A DNA stretch of 61,475 nt from Bifidobacterium parmae (lineage in GTDB: Bacteria > Actinomycetota > Actinomycetes > Actinomycetales > Bifidobacteriaceae), in assembly GCF_002860365.1 (NCBI RefSeq), contig NZ_NMWT01000007.1, positions 35,462 through 96,936 of the forward strand. Direction: 5' to 3'. Below the pieces are notes generated by a model. It did not search any database and had not been told where the DNA came from. It worked only from the letters and a program-made list of their open reading frames with translations. A program made the position numbers and the translations under genes. Positions 26,585 to 36,500 of this stretch are shown piece by piece. The stretch's first letter is position 1; every line of letters begins with the position of its first letter.

Positions 26585-26917
26585 ATGAGCGAAGCACACG
26601 AATCCAGGAAGCAGCCCCAGGGCAAGCCGCGGCCCGAAGAGAACGGGAACGACACCGCGGACGGCCTCAAGCCGGTGAGCACGAAGACGCGCACCGTCAC
26701 CATCGTCGCGACCGTGATCGGTCTGATCGTCGTGTTCCTCGCATTGGGATTCTTCGTACATTGGGGACTCGCGGCGATCTTCGCGATCATCATGGTGCCG
26801 GGCGCGATCTCGATGGCGATCGTCGCACGTCACCCGGAGAAGACGGGCGGGCGCAGCATGCTCGGCGTTTCGAATCCGAACACGCTGCTCGAACCGTTCA
26901 CGGGGAAGCGGAAGTAG
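26585..26917 (+). CDS. Small two-pass membrane protein
   Basis: 110 residues, not assigned to a family. A polar, charged N-terminus (~35 residues) precedes two membrane helices (VTIVATVIGLIVVFLALGFF; LAAIFAIIMVPGAISMAIV) and a short tail. TATGCT at 26572-26577 could be a -10 box very close to the ATG, implying a short or absent leader. Divergent from the EamA gene. Confidence 0.7.
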   Translation: MSEAHESRKQPQGKPRPEENGNDTADGLKPVSTKTRTVTIVATVIGLIVVFLALGFFVHWGLAAIFAIIMVPGAISMAIVARHPEKTGGRSMLGVSNPNTLLEPFTGKRK

Positions 26918-26939
26918 GGGCCGCAAACGCGCGGTCTCT

Positions 26940-26982
26940 CCCCCAGTCGGCTTCGCCGACAGCTCCCGCCGGCGGGGGCCGA
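26940..26982. repeat. GC-rich palindromic repeat, one unit
   Basis: CCCCAGTCGGCTTCGCCGAC followed by the stem CCGCCGGCGGGGG, between two convergent genes, where it may also act as terminator. Confidence 0.75.
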
Positions 26983-26989
26983 TGACGAA

Positions 26990-28180
26990 TCACATGGCTT
27001 GGGCGTTTTCGAGGAGGGCGGTCTTGAGGTCGGATTCGATCTGACGCATCTTGACCTGGGCGGCCTCACGGTTCGCCTTGCCCTGACGCTGGATCTGCAC
27101 GGTCTCCTTCAGCGTGGCGATGAGCTCGGAGTTGATCTTCTCCAACGTCTCGATCTCCACCACGGACCGCTGGTTCGCCTTCTCCGCGTCCACCGCGCCC
27201 TTGTGCAGGGCGGCCGCGTTGCGCTGCAACAGCTTGTTGGTCACGTCGTCGGCCTTGTTCTGCAGGTCGAGCGCCTTGCGCTGGTTGGACAGGCCGAGCG
27301 CGATCACCATCTGCGACTTCCATACCGGGATCGTCGTAGAGATGGTCGTGTCGATCTTGTCGACGATGGTCTGGTCCGCGTTCTGGATGATCTTGATCTG
27401 CGGCGCGGTCTGCAGCGTGACGACGGAGATGCGGTCGAGGTCGTCGAGGCGCTTCTCGAAGCGGTCGAGCTTCGACTTGAAATCCTTGAGCAGCTGCGCC
27501 TGCATCGGGTCGCCGCTCTTCGCCGCCTCCGCCTCGAGCGCGGGCAGCTGCGTGGCACGGAAGTCGGCGAGTGCCTTCTTGCCGGCGAGCACGGTGATCT
27601 TGAGTTCGCGGTACTGCTGCGCGTTCTGCTCGTACATCGTGTTGTACATGGAGATGTCGGCGACGAGGCGCGCCTGCGCGGCCTCCAGCTTGGTGATGAT
27701 CTCGTCGATCTGCGAGTCGACCTTCTGGTAGCGGCGGCGCAGCTTGTCGATGGAGACGGCGACCTGGCCGATGATCGGGATCTTGCGGAATCCGCCGAGT
27801 TCGGCCTCGTCGATGGTGACGAGCATCGTGCTGAGCAGTTCGCCCGCCTCGCCCGTGTCCTTCGAACGGGTTTCGGAGAGGATCTCGTCGGCGAACGTGC
27901 TGGTGGCGCGCTGTGCGTCCTTGCCGTAGCTGGATTCGATGCCGGTGCGCGTGAAGTCGATCTGGTCGGCCAGCTGCACGACGGCCTGCTGGTCGGCGGG
28001 CGGCAGTTTCGCGATCTGCTGGTCGGGGGTGAGCTGTCGCGCGTCGGCGACGGCCTGCGCGGCGGTGGGGACGAGTTCGCCGTTCGCGGCGGCGTCGCCC
28101 GGGCCGTTCAGTCCGGCGAGCGCGGGATTCGTGACCGTGTTGCCGCCGGAGAGGTCGGCGAGTGAGATCTGTTTTGCCAT
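26990..28180 (-). CDS. TelA/KlaA-family toxic anion resistance protein
   Basis: 396 residues, full family length. Mostly helical with the typical core FRKIPIIGQVAVSIDKLRRR, YQKVDSQIDEIITKLEAAQ and VWKSQMVIALGLSNQRKAL. TelA proteins accompany tellurite, membrane and cell-wall stress resistance by an unresolved mechanism. It is the last gene of a four-gene set (VWA lipoprotein, XpaC-like, binding protein, TelA), although 287 bases of repeat separate it from the third gene. The start ATG at 28180 follows AAAGGAA. Confidence 0.9.
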   Translation of the reverse strand: MAKQISLADLSGGNTVTNPALAGLNGPGDAAANGELVPTAAQAVADARQLTPDQQIAKLPPADQQAVVQLADQIDFTRTGIESSYGKDAQRATSTFADEILSETRSKDTGEAGELLSTMLVTIDEAELGGFRKIPIIGQVAVSIDKLRRRYQKVDSQIDEIITKLEAAQARLVADISMYNTMYEQNAQQYRELKITVLAGKKALADFRATQLPALEAEAAKSGDPMQAQLLKDFKSKLDRFEKRLDDLDRISVVTLQTAPQIKIIQNADQTIVDKIDTTISTTIPVWKSQMVIALGLSNQRKALDLQNKADDVTNKLLQRNAAALHKGAVDAEKANQRSVVEIETLEKINSELIATLKETVQIQRQGKANREAAQVKMRQIESDLKTALLENAQAM

Positions 28181-28234
28181 GATGATTGTGTTCCTTTCGG
28201 TGCAAGTTCCGTTCCTGTTGGCGGCTATCGCGAT

Positions 28235-28402
28235 TCCGCTCCCGCTGGCGGGGGCTGTCGACGGTAGTCGACTGGGGTGGTCTGTTGGGTGAGTGAGCTG
28301 TTGACGGTAGTCGACTGGGGGTGGTCTGTTGGGTGGGTGAGCTGCTGGCGGGAACCACCCTCAGTCAGCCTGCGGCTGACAGCTCCCGCCAGCGGGAGCG
28401 GA
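28235..28402. repeat. GC-rich palindromic repeat cluster
   Basis: Several whole and partial units: a stem near 28235-28253, two copies of GACGGTAGTCGACTGGGG about 50 bp apart, and a full inverted unit at ~28350-28402. It separates telA from the upstream coupled genes. Confidence 0.8.
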
Positions 28403-28467
28403 TCTCTCCCCCATCCGCTTCGCGGGAATGGGGAAATTGCCTCGCCGGAGGCGAGTCCGGTGCAACG

Positions 28468-29577
28468 TCACTGCGGCTGCGGCGTCACTCCTTTGAGGGC
28501 TTCGATGAGTTCCTGCATGGCGTTGTTGCGGGGCAGTTCGGAGACGGCGGGGATCTGGTCGAGCGTGCCGTTCACCTTGAAGCGTTTGATCGAGTCGGTG
28601 CCGGTGAAGTTGGCGGCGCGGAACCCGTGCTGCTCCCAAGCGAGCTTCTGAATCGCGGGCGATTTGAGCACGGTGAGCAGCTTCTCCCCCTTCTTGTCGA
28701 GCGCCATCAGCGTGTGCGTGCTCCACACGGTGGGCGTCGGGTAGACGATGACCACGTCGTCCTTGATCTGCTTGAACGCGTCCGGCTGGTTGGCGGCGAG
28801 GTCGAGGATCTGCGACTCGTAGCCGACCATCATCGGCTTGGAGCCGACGCCGAGCGTGAGGAACTGGTTGAACGAGTCCTCGGACGAGGTCTCCATCCAT
28901 CCGGATTTCGCGAAGATCGACTTGATGGTCTCCTTGTCGCGGGCGAGCGAGTCGGTGGTGGCGGGCTGTCCGCCGTTGAGCACGTTGGCGATGAGCGCCG
29001 CGTACTCGTTGCCGGAGTTCGACTGGACCGGGTCGGTGGAGTCGATGCGGAACTGCCCGTAGCCGGCCTGGTAGCCGACGTCCGCCCACGTCTTGTCGTG
29101 CGTCATCGCGTCGACGGCCTTGGCCATGTCCATCGAGTAGACGCCGTCCTTGCTTTTGCTCATCAATCCGCCGGAGACGAGTCCGTCGGCGACGGCCTTG
29201 TGCGTGTACAGCACGATCGGCGAGTTGAACACGATGTCGCTCTGCGTGGCCTTCACGCCCTTGTCGGCGCCGTATTCGACGGCGGCGCGGGAGGAGGGGA
29301 ACAGGTAGTCCATGCCCTTCGTGTCCGAGGTCATCATCGCGAGGCTGCCGGCCTTGCGGTAGTCGATGCTGAGACCCTGCGCGGCGGCGGCCTTCTGGAA
29401 GTCCGGATCGTCGAACAGTCCGATCTTCTCGCCGCCGAGGTAGCCATTCACCTTCACCGTTTCGACGGGCGCGGCCGGCTTGGGTTGCGCCTGCCGCCAG
29501 ACGAGCGTGCCGCCGATGATGGCGACGATGGCGAGCAGCGCCACCAGTCCGATGATCTTCGATTTCGACAGTTTCAT
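28468..29577 (-). CDS. Membrane-anchored extracytoplasmic binding protein
   Basis: 369 residues. An N-terminal anchor (KIIGLVALLAIVAIIGGTLV) precedes a periplasmic-binding-like fold that resembles the binding half of the neighbouring VWA lipoprotein (paired features: MDYLFPSSRAAVE here, YDAVWPASSMWI there; NSGNEYAAL here, NSGASAYLAF there). The ligand is unknown. It lacks a VWA domain. ATGA overlap with the XpaC-like gene upstream (29574-29577) shows tight coupling. Confidence 0.75.
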   Translation of the reverse strand: MKLSKSKIIGLVALLAIVAIIGGTLVWRQAQPKPAAPVETVKVNGYLGGEKIGLFDDPDFQKAAAAQGLSIDYRKAGSLAMMTSDTKGMDYLFPSSRAAVEYGADKGVKATQSDIVFNSPIVLYTHKAVADGLVSGGLMSKSKDGVYSMDMAKAVDAMTHDKTWADVGYQAGYGQFRIDSTDPVQSNSGNEYAALIANVLNGGQPATTDSLARDKETIKSIFAKSGWMETSSEDSFNQFLTLGVGSKPMMVGYESQILDLAANQPDAFKQIKDDVVIVYPTPTVWSTHTLMALDKKGEKLLTVLKSPAIQKLAWEQHGFRAANFTGTDSIKRFKVNGTLDQIPAVSELPRNNAMQELIEALKGVTPQPQ

Positions 29578-30575
29578 TGTTGTGATTCGACTTTCTGCTC
29601 TGGCTGCTCTGATGACTCGCCGGACCACCCCCCGGCATGCGGAGCCTGCCGACCCCCGCCAGCGGGGGTGGGGAAGGAAACCGCACCATCCCGCTCCCGC
29701 CGAACCGGGGCGGAGGAGAGGGCCTCATCATCCCGCTCCCGCCGAACCGGGGTGGGGAAGGAAACCGCACCATCCCGCTCCCGCCGAACCGGGGCGGAGA
29801 AGGGGGCCACATCATCCCGCTCCCGCCGAACCGGGGCGGAGAAGGGGGCCACATCATCCCGCTCCCGCCGAACCGGGGCGGAGGAGAGGGCCTCACCATC
29901 CCGCTCCCGCTGGCGGGAGCTGTCGGCCGCAGGCCGACTGAGGGTGGTCCCCGGCCCGGAAGGGGCCGCGGTCTGGTAGCCGTCCATGCTGGCGAGGCGT
30001 TGAATCGCGTCGGAGTCGGCGGCGATGCCGAGCGTCTTCGAGCTGACGGCGCGGCTCAGTTCGCCGGCGGCGGTGCGTTCCAGCACCTGCAACGCCTCGA
30101 TGGTCTCGCCCCTCGCCTTGTCGATCTGGTCCCGCGCGCCGGACGATTCGACGTCCACGTAGGAGCGCAGCAGTTTCTGCGTCTGTTCGCCGTACACGGT
30201 GATGTAGTGGCGCAGAATCTGATACGCTGACGTGTCCTTGGCGACGTAGTCGACGAGGCTGCGCGTCGCGGCGACGAAATCGTCCGCCTCCGCCTTCACC
30301 TGCGGGTCGTTCACCTGCCGCGTGAGCATGGCGATCGCGTTGAGGCGCGAGTTGGCGGCGTCGATCGCGTCGGCGGCCTTCTGCCCGTTGGGCAGCGCAC
30401 TGGCAAGCATGTGTCCGATGCGCCTCTCCGGCTCGGTGAGCGTCGATCCGGCGACGTAGCCGAGCGCGGCGAGCAGGAGCGAGACGATGAGTCCGACGAA
30501 GCCGCCGCCGGAGACGGCGAAGCCGAGCGCGGCGAGCACGCCGCCGGCGATGATTCCGCAGATGATCTGGAGCAT
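29574..30575 (-). CDS. XpaC-like membrane protein with palindromic-repeat insertion
   Basis: 333 residues. Residues 1-45 hold two membrane segments (IICGIIAGGVLAALGFAV; GLIVSLLLAALGYVAGS), followed by a helical domain to ~200 like XpaC (5-bromo-4-chloroindolyl phosphate hydrolysis) proteins, which usually pair with TelA. From ~residue 208 to ~315 the protein consists of a translated GC-rich palindromic element expanded into six 14-residue units (for example RRERDDVAPFSAP). The stop overlaps the next start. Enzyme activity is not assumed. Confidence 0.75.
   Translation of the reverse strand: MLQIICGIIAGGVLAALGFAVSGGGFVGLIVSLLLAALGYVAGSTLTEPERRIGHMLASALPNGQKAADAIDAANSRLNAIAMLTRQVNDPQVKAEADDFVAATRSLVDYVAKDTSAYQILRHYITVYGEQTQKLLRSYVDVESSGARDQIDKARGETIEALQVLERTAAGELSRAVSSKTLGIAADSDAIQRLASMDGYQTAAPSGPGTTLSRPAADSSRQRERDGEALSSAPVRRERDDVAPFSAPVRRERDDVAPFSAPVRRERDGAVSFPTPVRRERDDEALSSAPVRRERDGAVSFPTPAGGGRQAPHAGGWSGESSEQPEQKVESQQ
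29650..29950. repeat. Intragenic palindromic element with 42-bp tandem units
   Basis: The core ATCCCGCTCC recurs at 29688, 29730, 29772, 29814, 29856 and 29898, a strict 42-bp period. The last copy runs into a complete family unit with stem CTCCCGCTGGCGGGAG and tail CGACTGAGGGTGGT. It lies wholly inside the XpaC-like gene and stays in frame. Confidence 0.9.
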
Positions 30576-32311
30576 CAGTTGAATCCCTTGACGGTGCGGA
30601 ACACGTCGGCGAGGTCGCCGGTGCGGCCGTCGAACACCTTCGCGTTCGACATCTTCGCGATCGGGTCGAGCTGCGCGGAGTCGGCGTCGCCGAACATGAT
30701 CGAGAAGATCGGCACGTCGAGCTTGGAGTCCTTGTATTGGGCGAGCGCGGCGTCACGGTTGCTGACCTCGGAACGGCCGTCGGTCATCAGCACGATCGCG
30801 GTCGTGTAGTCGTTCTTCTGGCCGGCGCCCGGCAACTGCTGGTACGCGGCTTCGAGGCCCGCGTAGATATCGGTGCCGCCGTCGGCAGCGGTCACGTTGG
30901 CCGTGTTGAGCAGGTCGCCGGTGTTGGCGCCGTCGGCGCGGACCGGATCGTGCGGGGCGCTTTCGAACGGGATGAGGATGTTGACGTCGTTGCCGGCGGG
31001 CTGGATGTGCGCCTTCGCGGATTCGGTCGGGTCGAGCGCCGCTGTCAGGCCCTTGACGACGCCGTTCTTGCCGTCGCCGCTCATCGAGCCGGAGTAGTCG
31101 ACGACCCACACGGTCCAGCTGGGCTTGCGCAGCGCGGTCTGGTACACGTCGAGCGCCTTGGTGATGGTCTTCGCGGTGGGCAGCGGGATCGCCTTGAGCG
31201 TGCTCGCGTCCGTGTTGATGCCCCATTCGGCGCGGAACGACTGCTTGACCTGGCCATCGGAGGCGTAGGTGAGGGCGCCGCCGAGGCCGGTGCGGCGGCC
31301 GGCGCGTTCGAATTCGAGCTTGGAGTCCTTGGAGCGCAGCGCCTTCGCGAACGCGTCGTACGCCTTGCGCTTGCCAGAGCCCTGGCCGCGGTCCACGTAG
31401 CCGAGTGGCGAATCGGACACCGCGATGCCATCGGACGGGTAGATGGTGAGCAGCGGATCATGGCCGTTCTTGGTGAGCGTCTTGTCGGCCTGGATGACGA
31501 GCGACTCGTAGTTGACCATCGAGTCGAACCGGTCGGGGCTGGCGACGACCATGTCCTTCAGCCAGTCGGAGGAGCCGGAGGAGCGGTCGACGCCCTTGAG
31601 CAGCTGCGCGACCGACGAGGTGAGCGAGCTGTCGGCGAGGTCGGAGTCGGTGATCGGGCCGGTGCCGCCGCGCAGCGCGGTCATGAACGCGAGGTACGCG
31701 GAGGCGCCCGAATTGGACTGCGTGGCGGAGGTCATCGAGAACTTGAGGTCGCCGCTCTGCACCTTGGCGAGCACGTCGGCGGTGGAGACGGCCTTCGTCT
31801 TGCCGGAGGAGTCCGCCCAGCCGAGCTGTTCGGCCTTCTTCTTCGCGATGCCGAACACGATCGGCGTGGTGGACGTGCTCTGCGCGTCCTTGACGAGATG
31901 CTTGGTGTCGCCCATCGAGATCCACATCGAGGAGGCGGGCCAGACGGCATCGTATTCGGCGGCTCCGGATTCGAGCACGTTCATGATGTCGAGCGACCCC
32001 ATGTAGTCGACGGTCACGGTCACGCCGGACTCGTCGGCGGCCTTCTGGATCGCGTCGGCCACCTCCTTGTTCTCGGAGCCGGAGGCGATGCGGATGTCGC
32101 CCGCCGATCCGGAGCCGGGCTTGAACGTCTGCGTGGTGCCGCCGTTGCTCGTCGACGAGGCGCCGGCGGGGGCGGACCCGTTCCCCGAACCGTTGCCGGA
32201 CCCGTTCGACCCGTTGCCGCCCGACGCGCATCCGGTGAGCATCATGGCGGCGGCGCAGATCACTGCCGCCGCTGCGGCGATTCGACGGCGAAACCCAACT
32301 TTCTTATCCAT
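30575..32311 (-). CDS. Lipoprotein with binding-protein and VWA domains
   Basis: 578 residues. A signal peptide ends in the lipobox LTGCASGG near residue 26, followed by a Gly/Ser/Asn linker. Residues ~70-360 look like a solute-binding fold (DIRIASGSENKEV, YDAVWPASSMWISMG). Residues ~385-575 are a von Willebrand A domain: VWVVDYSGSMSGDG is the metal-binding DxSxS motif and ALMTDGR-type IVLMTDGRSEV follows. It should sit on the outer face of the membrane and bind protein partners. First gene of the XpaC/TelA set; stop and next start overlap (TGATG). Confidence 0.85.
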   Translation of the reverse strand: MDKKVGFRRRIAAAAAVICAAAMMLTGCASGGNGSNGSGNGSGNGSAPAGASSTSNGGTTQTFKPGSGSAGDIRIASGSENKEVADAIQKAADESGVTVTVDYMGSLDIMNVLESGAAEYDAVWPASSMWISMGDTKHLVKDAQSTSTTPIVFGIAKKKAEQLGWADSSGKTKAVSTADVLAKVQSGDLKFSMTSATQSNSGASAYLAFMTALRGGTGPITDSDLADSSLTSSVAQLLKGVDRSSGSSDWLKDMVVASPDRFDSMVNYESLVIQADKTLTKNGHDPLLTIYPSDGIAVSDSPLGYVDRGQGSGKRKAYDAFAKALRSKDSKLEFERAGRRTGLGGALTYASDGQVKQSFRAEWGINTDASTLKAIPLPTAKTITKALDVYQTALRKPSWTVWVVDYSGSMSGDGKNGVVKGLTAALDPTESAKAHIQPAGNDVNILIPFESAPHDPVRADGANTGDLLNTANVTAADGGTDIYAGLEAAYQQLPGAGQKNDYTTAIVLMTDGRSEVSNRDAALAQYKDSKLDVPIFSIMFGDADSAQLDPIAKMSNAKVFDGRTGDLADVFRTVKGFN

Positions 32312-32418
32312 GGTTCCATTGTCGAACGCGGTTCTTTCGTCACCGGGACCGCCAAGCGACATCAAGGTGAACAATGGATGAAAAACTACACCCGCCTACG
32401 TAGGTTGCAGCGCGTCCG

Positions 32419-33507
32419 CTAGTCCTCGGCGAGAACCTTGTCGCCGTAGAAGGCGAGGATGCGCTCCAGGTACGGCCCGTAGACCGTGTTCGGCATCGAG
32501 AACACCTCGTGCTCCGAATCGGGCAGGTGCACGAGCGTCGCCTGGCCGGAACCGTCCTTGACGCGGCGCACGAACTCGGTCTGCGGCTGGTTGCGCACCC
32601 AGATGTCGTGCCCGCATTGGAACAGCAGGATCGGCGTCTCGATCTCGGCGCAGGCGGCCGGCGCGAGCACGGCGCGGTTCATGTGCATCGCCTGCCGCAC
32701 CCATTCGAACGAGGCGCAGTACGTCTGGTATTCGGGATTGTCGCAGCGCAGCTCATGGTACCAGCGTTCGCGCGGTTCGCTCGACAGCTGGTAAGGCCCC
32801 AGGTCGAGCACGCCGTCGAAATCCTTCTGCCCGAACACGCGGTGGCGTCCCAATCCGCACGCGCACAGCGTGCCGACGAGGGCGCGCGTCAGCCACATCG
32901 GCATGCCGGTCTGCGGCGCGATCATCGGCGCGGACAGCACGGCCCGGTCGAACAGCGACGGGTAGCGTTCCAGCACGGCCGCGCCGATGCCGCCGCCCAT
33001 CGAATGGCAGAACAGGTTGAGCGGGCGTCCGTCCGCATACGACTGTCCGATCGTCTCGGCGAATCCGGCGAGGTCGGCGACGTACCGCCGCCAGTCGTCG
33101 ATCCAGACGAGGCACGGATTGTCGACGTCGCGCGCGGACTTGCCGTGCCCGCGATGGTCGAGCACGCACACCGAGTAGCCGGCGAGCAGGAAGTACCAGA
33201 CGAGTTCGTCGTATTTCTCGGCGAACTCGGTGAACCCGTGGCTGATGACGATCGCGCCGCGGAAGGCGGCGGTGGCGCCGGCTTCGCGCTGCGCGTCGAA
33301 CTTGGCCGCGTCGTAGCACAGGTAGTGCAGCTGGCCGGAGCGGCCGCCGGTGTCCATGTTGCCGGGCAGCGGTTCGAGCCCGGCGGCGCGCTCGGCGGCC
33401 GACGGGTCGAACCAGCCTTCGTCGCGGCACGCCTCCAACGCGGGGATCACGGTGCCGCGCATCGTCTCGGCGTATCGGCGTTCGTCGATCATGTTCAGCT
33501 GCGTCAT
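32419..33507 (-). CDS. Alpha/beta hydrolase (monoacylglycerol-lipase-like)
   Basis: 362 residues. IVISHGFTEFAEKYDELVWYF, VLDHRGHGKSA and LFCHSMGGGIGAAVLERYP (nucleophile Ser) are typical of lysophospholipase/monoacylglycerol lipases; CGHDIWV and DSEHEVF supply the Asp and His. The substrate is likely a small lipid ester. Start ATG at 33507 is chosen; ATG at 33516 is possible. The gene begins 30 bases after the S9 peptidase stop in the same direction, so they may be co-transcribed. Confidence 0.85.
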   Translation of the reverse strand: MTQLNMIDERRYAETMRGTVIPALEACRDEGWFDPSAAERAAGLEPLPGNMDTGGRSGQLHYLCYDAAKFDAQREAGATAAFRGAIVISHGFTEFAEKYDELVWYFLLAGYSVCVLDHRGHGKSARDVDNPCLVWIDDWRRYVADLAGFAETIGQSYADGRPLNLFCHSMGGGIGAAVLERYPSLFDRAVLSAPMIAPQTGMPMWLTRALVGTLCACGLGRHRVFGQKDFDGVLDLGPYQLSSEPRERWYHELRCDNPEYQTYCASFEWVRQAMHMNRAVLAPAACAEIETPILLFQCGHDIWVRNQPQTEFVRRVKDGSGQATLVHLPDSEHEVFSMPNTVYGPYLERILAFYGDKVLAED

Positions 33508-33537
33508 GCCGCCCATCCTACGCGAACCTCTGCGGAC

Positions 33538-36500
33538 CTACGCGAGCGCGTTCTTGAGGAAGTCGCGTTGCAGGGTGAGCAGGTTCTCGGCGACGGTCTC
33601 GTCGTTGGTCATGTGGGTGATGCCGGTGAGCGGGAGGAACGTGTGCGGGCGGCCGGCGGCCATCAGCGCCTGGGAGAGGCGCAGACTGTGCGCGATGGTC
33701 ACGTTGTCGTCGGCGAACCCGTGGATGATCATGAGCGGGCGCGAGAGTTTCGGCGCGTCCGCGACGATCGAGTTGCGTTCGTAGACCGCCGGGTCGAGGC
33801 CGAGGTAGCGCTCGGTGTAGTGGGTGTCGTAGAGCGTCCAGTCGGTGGGCGGCGCGCCGGCGCACGCGGCGGCGAACACGTCGGGCGCGTCGAGCACGGC
33901 GAGCGCGGAGAGGAATCCGCCGTACGACCATCCGATCATCGCGACCCTATCGAGGTCCGGCGCAGGAATCGGCGCACCACCCATTCCCTCCCGCTGGCGG
34001 AAGACGGCATCACGGGACACCTCCACTTCCTCCCGCTGGCGGAAGACGGCACCGCGGGTCTCCTCCACTTCCTCCCGCTGGCGGAAGACGGCACCGCGGG
34101 TCTCCTCCACTTCCTCCCGCTGGCGGGAGGTGGCACGCAGTGCCGGAGGGTGGTCGACGGCAACCCCATCACCACCCACGACACCACCCTCAGTCGGCTC
34201 CGCCGACAGCTCCCGCCGGCGGGAGCGGGACTCGCCGTCCGCGTTGAGCGCGGCGACGGCGTCGGGTAGGGCGCGGACGGCTTCGACCTGATCGGCGAGG
34301 GTCACGTCCTTCATGTTCTCGAAAATCTCGCGGTCCCAGCGAGGCCCGCGGCCGGTGGTGCCGCGGCCGTCCGCGGTGACGACGAGGAAGCCCTGATCGG
34401 CCCACCATTGCGCGTCCCAGTAATAGGACTGCGCGGCGACGACCTGCTGGAATCCGGGGCCGCCGTACGGTTTCATCAGCACGGGCAGCTTCTCGGCGTG
34501 CGCGTATGGGCTGTTCGCGCTCGGCGCGACTATCGCCGTGTACAGGCGATGCTCGCCGAGCCGCGTGAACGTCACGTTCGGCGTGAAGCCGGGTGCCGCC
34601 GCGTGGTTCGCGATCGTCGCGGCGAGGAAGGCGGAGGTGACCCCGGCAGCATCCCCCTCCCGCTGGCGGAAGACGGCATCGCGGGACACCTCCACTGCCT
34701 CCCGCTGGCAGGAGGCGGCACCGCGGGACACCTCCACTTCCTCCCGCTGGCGGGAGGTGGCACGCAGTGCCGGAGGGTGGTCGACGGCAACCCCATCACC
34801 ACCAACGACACCACCCTCAGTCGGCTCCGCCGACAGCTCCCGCCAGCGGGAGCGAGATTCGGTCTCATCCACGTCCTCCCGCTGGCGGAAGACGGCATCA
34901 CGGGTCTCCTCCACTTCCTCCCGCTGGCGGAAGACGGCATCACGGGTCTCCTCCACTTCCTCCCGCTGGCGGGAGGTGGCACGCAGTGCCGGAGGGTGGT
35001 TGACGGCAACCCCGTCACCACCCACGACACCACCCTCAGTCGGCTCCGCCGACAGCTCCCGCCAGCGGGAGCGGGAACCGTCGTTCGCGTCGAGCGCGGC
35101 GGCCAGCGAGTGTTCCATCGTGACGCCGGGAACGGCCATGGAACGGCCGGAGACGACGATGCCGCGGCCGGCGCGCGACGCGGTCCATACGCCGGGCGTG
35201 GTCGTGACCGGCGTCGTCGAGCCGTCGTAGCCGAGACTCACCACGTCGAAGCTGCGGGCGTCGCGCTGGACGACGGCGAGCACGTCGTCGTCGGTCACGT
35301 CGAGCACGGTGCGCACGTTCCAGCCGAGCGGCGTGAACGCGTGGCCGTCGACGGTGAGCCGGTTCGTGTCGCCGGCCATGTCGTTCCACGCGCTGACGAG
35401 ACGCCCGTCGGGCGTGAGCGCGGGCGTGCCGGCGACGAGGTCGATCCACTGGTCGTTCGCGTGCTCCTCCATCACGTGGGTGGAGCCGAACGGATGGTCG
35501 GCGGTCGGGCGCGCGACCGTGACCTGGAGCACCTGGTCGCGCGTCTGGCGGCGGTTCTGGACGAGCACGATCGGGTCGTGGCCGCGCGTCCAGCGCACGG
35601 CGGCCACGTATTCGTAGGATTCGTTGTCCCAGTCGACGTCGGCGTTCGCGAGGATGCCCGTGTAGCGTCCGTCCGCGTCAAAGTCGAGCGTGAGCGCGGT
35701 CAGGTAGACGTCGGCGTTGCGGGTGAGCGCGCGCGGGTAGCGGCGGCCGGCGGCCGGCTGTTCCGGGTCGGCGGGATCGGCGATGTACCAGGTGGGTTCG
35801 TCGGCGGTGTTGAAGGATTCGAAGAGCACGTGATGCGAGTCGGGCGCCCACCAGAAGCCGTCGTAGCGGTCCATCTCCTCGCCGGCGACGAATTCGGCGA
35901 GGCCGATCCGCCACGTGTTCTCGGCCGGGTTGCCGTCCTCGTCCTCGACGGAGACGCCGTAGATCGCGGTCACGCGGTCGTCGAGCGGCTCGTAGTCGTC
36001 CTCGTGACCACCCTCAGTCGGCTCCGCCGACAGCTCCCGCCAGCGGGAGCGGGAATCGGTCTCGTCCACTTCCTCCCGCTGGCGGGAGATGGCACCGCGG
36101 GTCTCCTCCACTTCCTCCCGCTGGCGGGAGGTGGCACGCAGTGCCGGAGGGTGGTTGACGGCAACCCCGTCACCACCCGCGACACCACCCTCAGTCGGCT
36201 CCGCCGACAGCTCCCGCCAGCGGGAGCGGGAATCGGTCTCGTCCGGCCAGTCGCCGATGTCGACGAGCATGAGCCGTTCGCCGGTGGTGTACAGCACGTG
36301 GTCGCCGTCCGGGCTGATACGCGGGTTGAGGACCGGCGTGTACAGCGCCGGATCCTCGTCGAGCCATGCGCCGGCGAGTTCGCGCGTGGCGACGTCCGGC
36401 GCGGCGACGTGGCCGCGGCTCCGGGCCGCGCCGTCGCCGGTCTCGTCGCCGGTCCCATCGTCGCCGGCACCGTCGCCTTCCGGCATCTCGTCGTTCCAGT

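Noticed and set aside
29650-29950. Reading the XpaC-like C-terminus as a true repeat domain of the family
   Set aside because: The DNA matches the intergenic palindromic family and breaks off abruptly, so it is an insertion rather than an ancestral domain.
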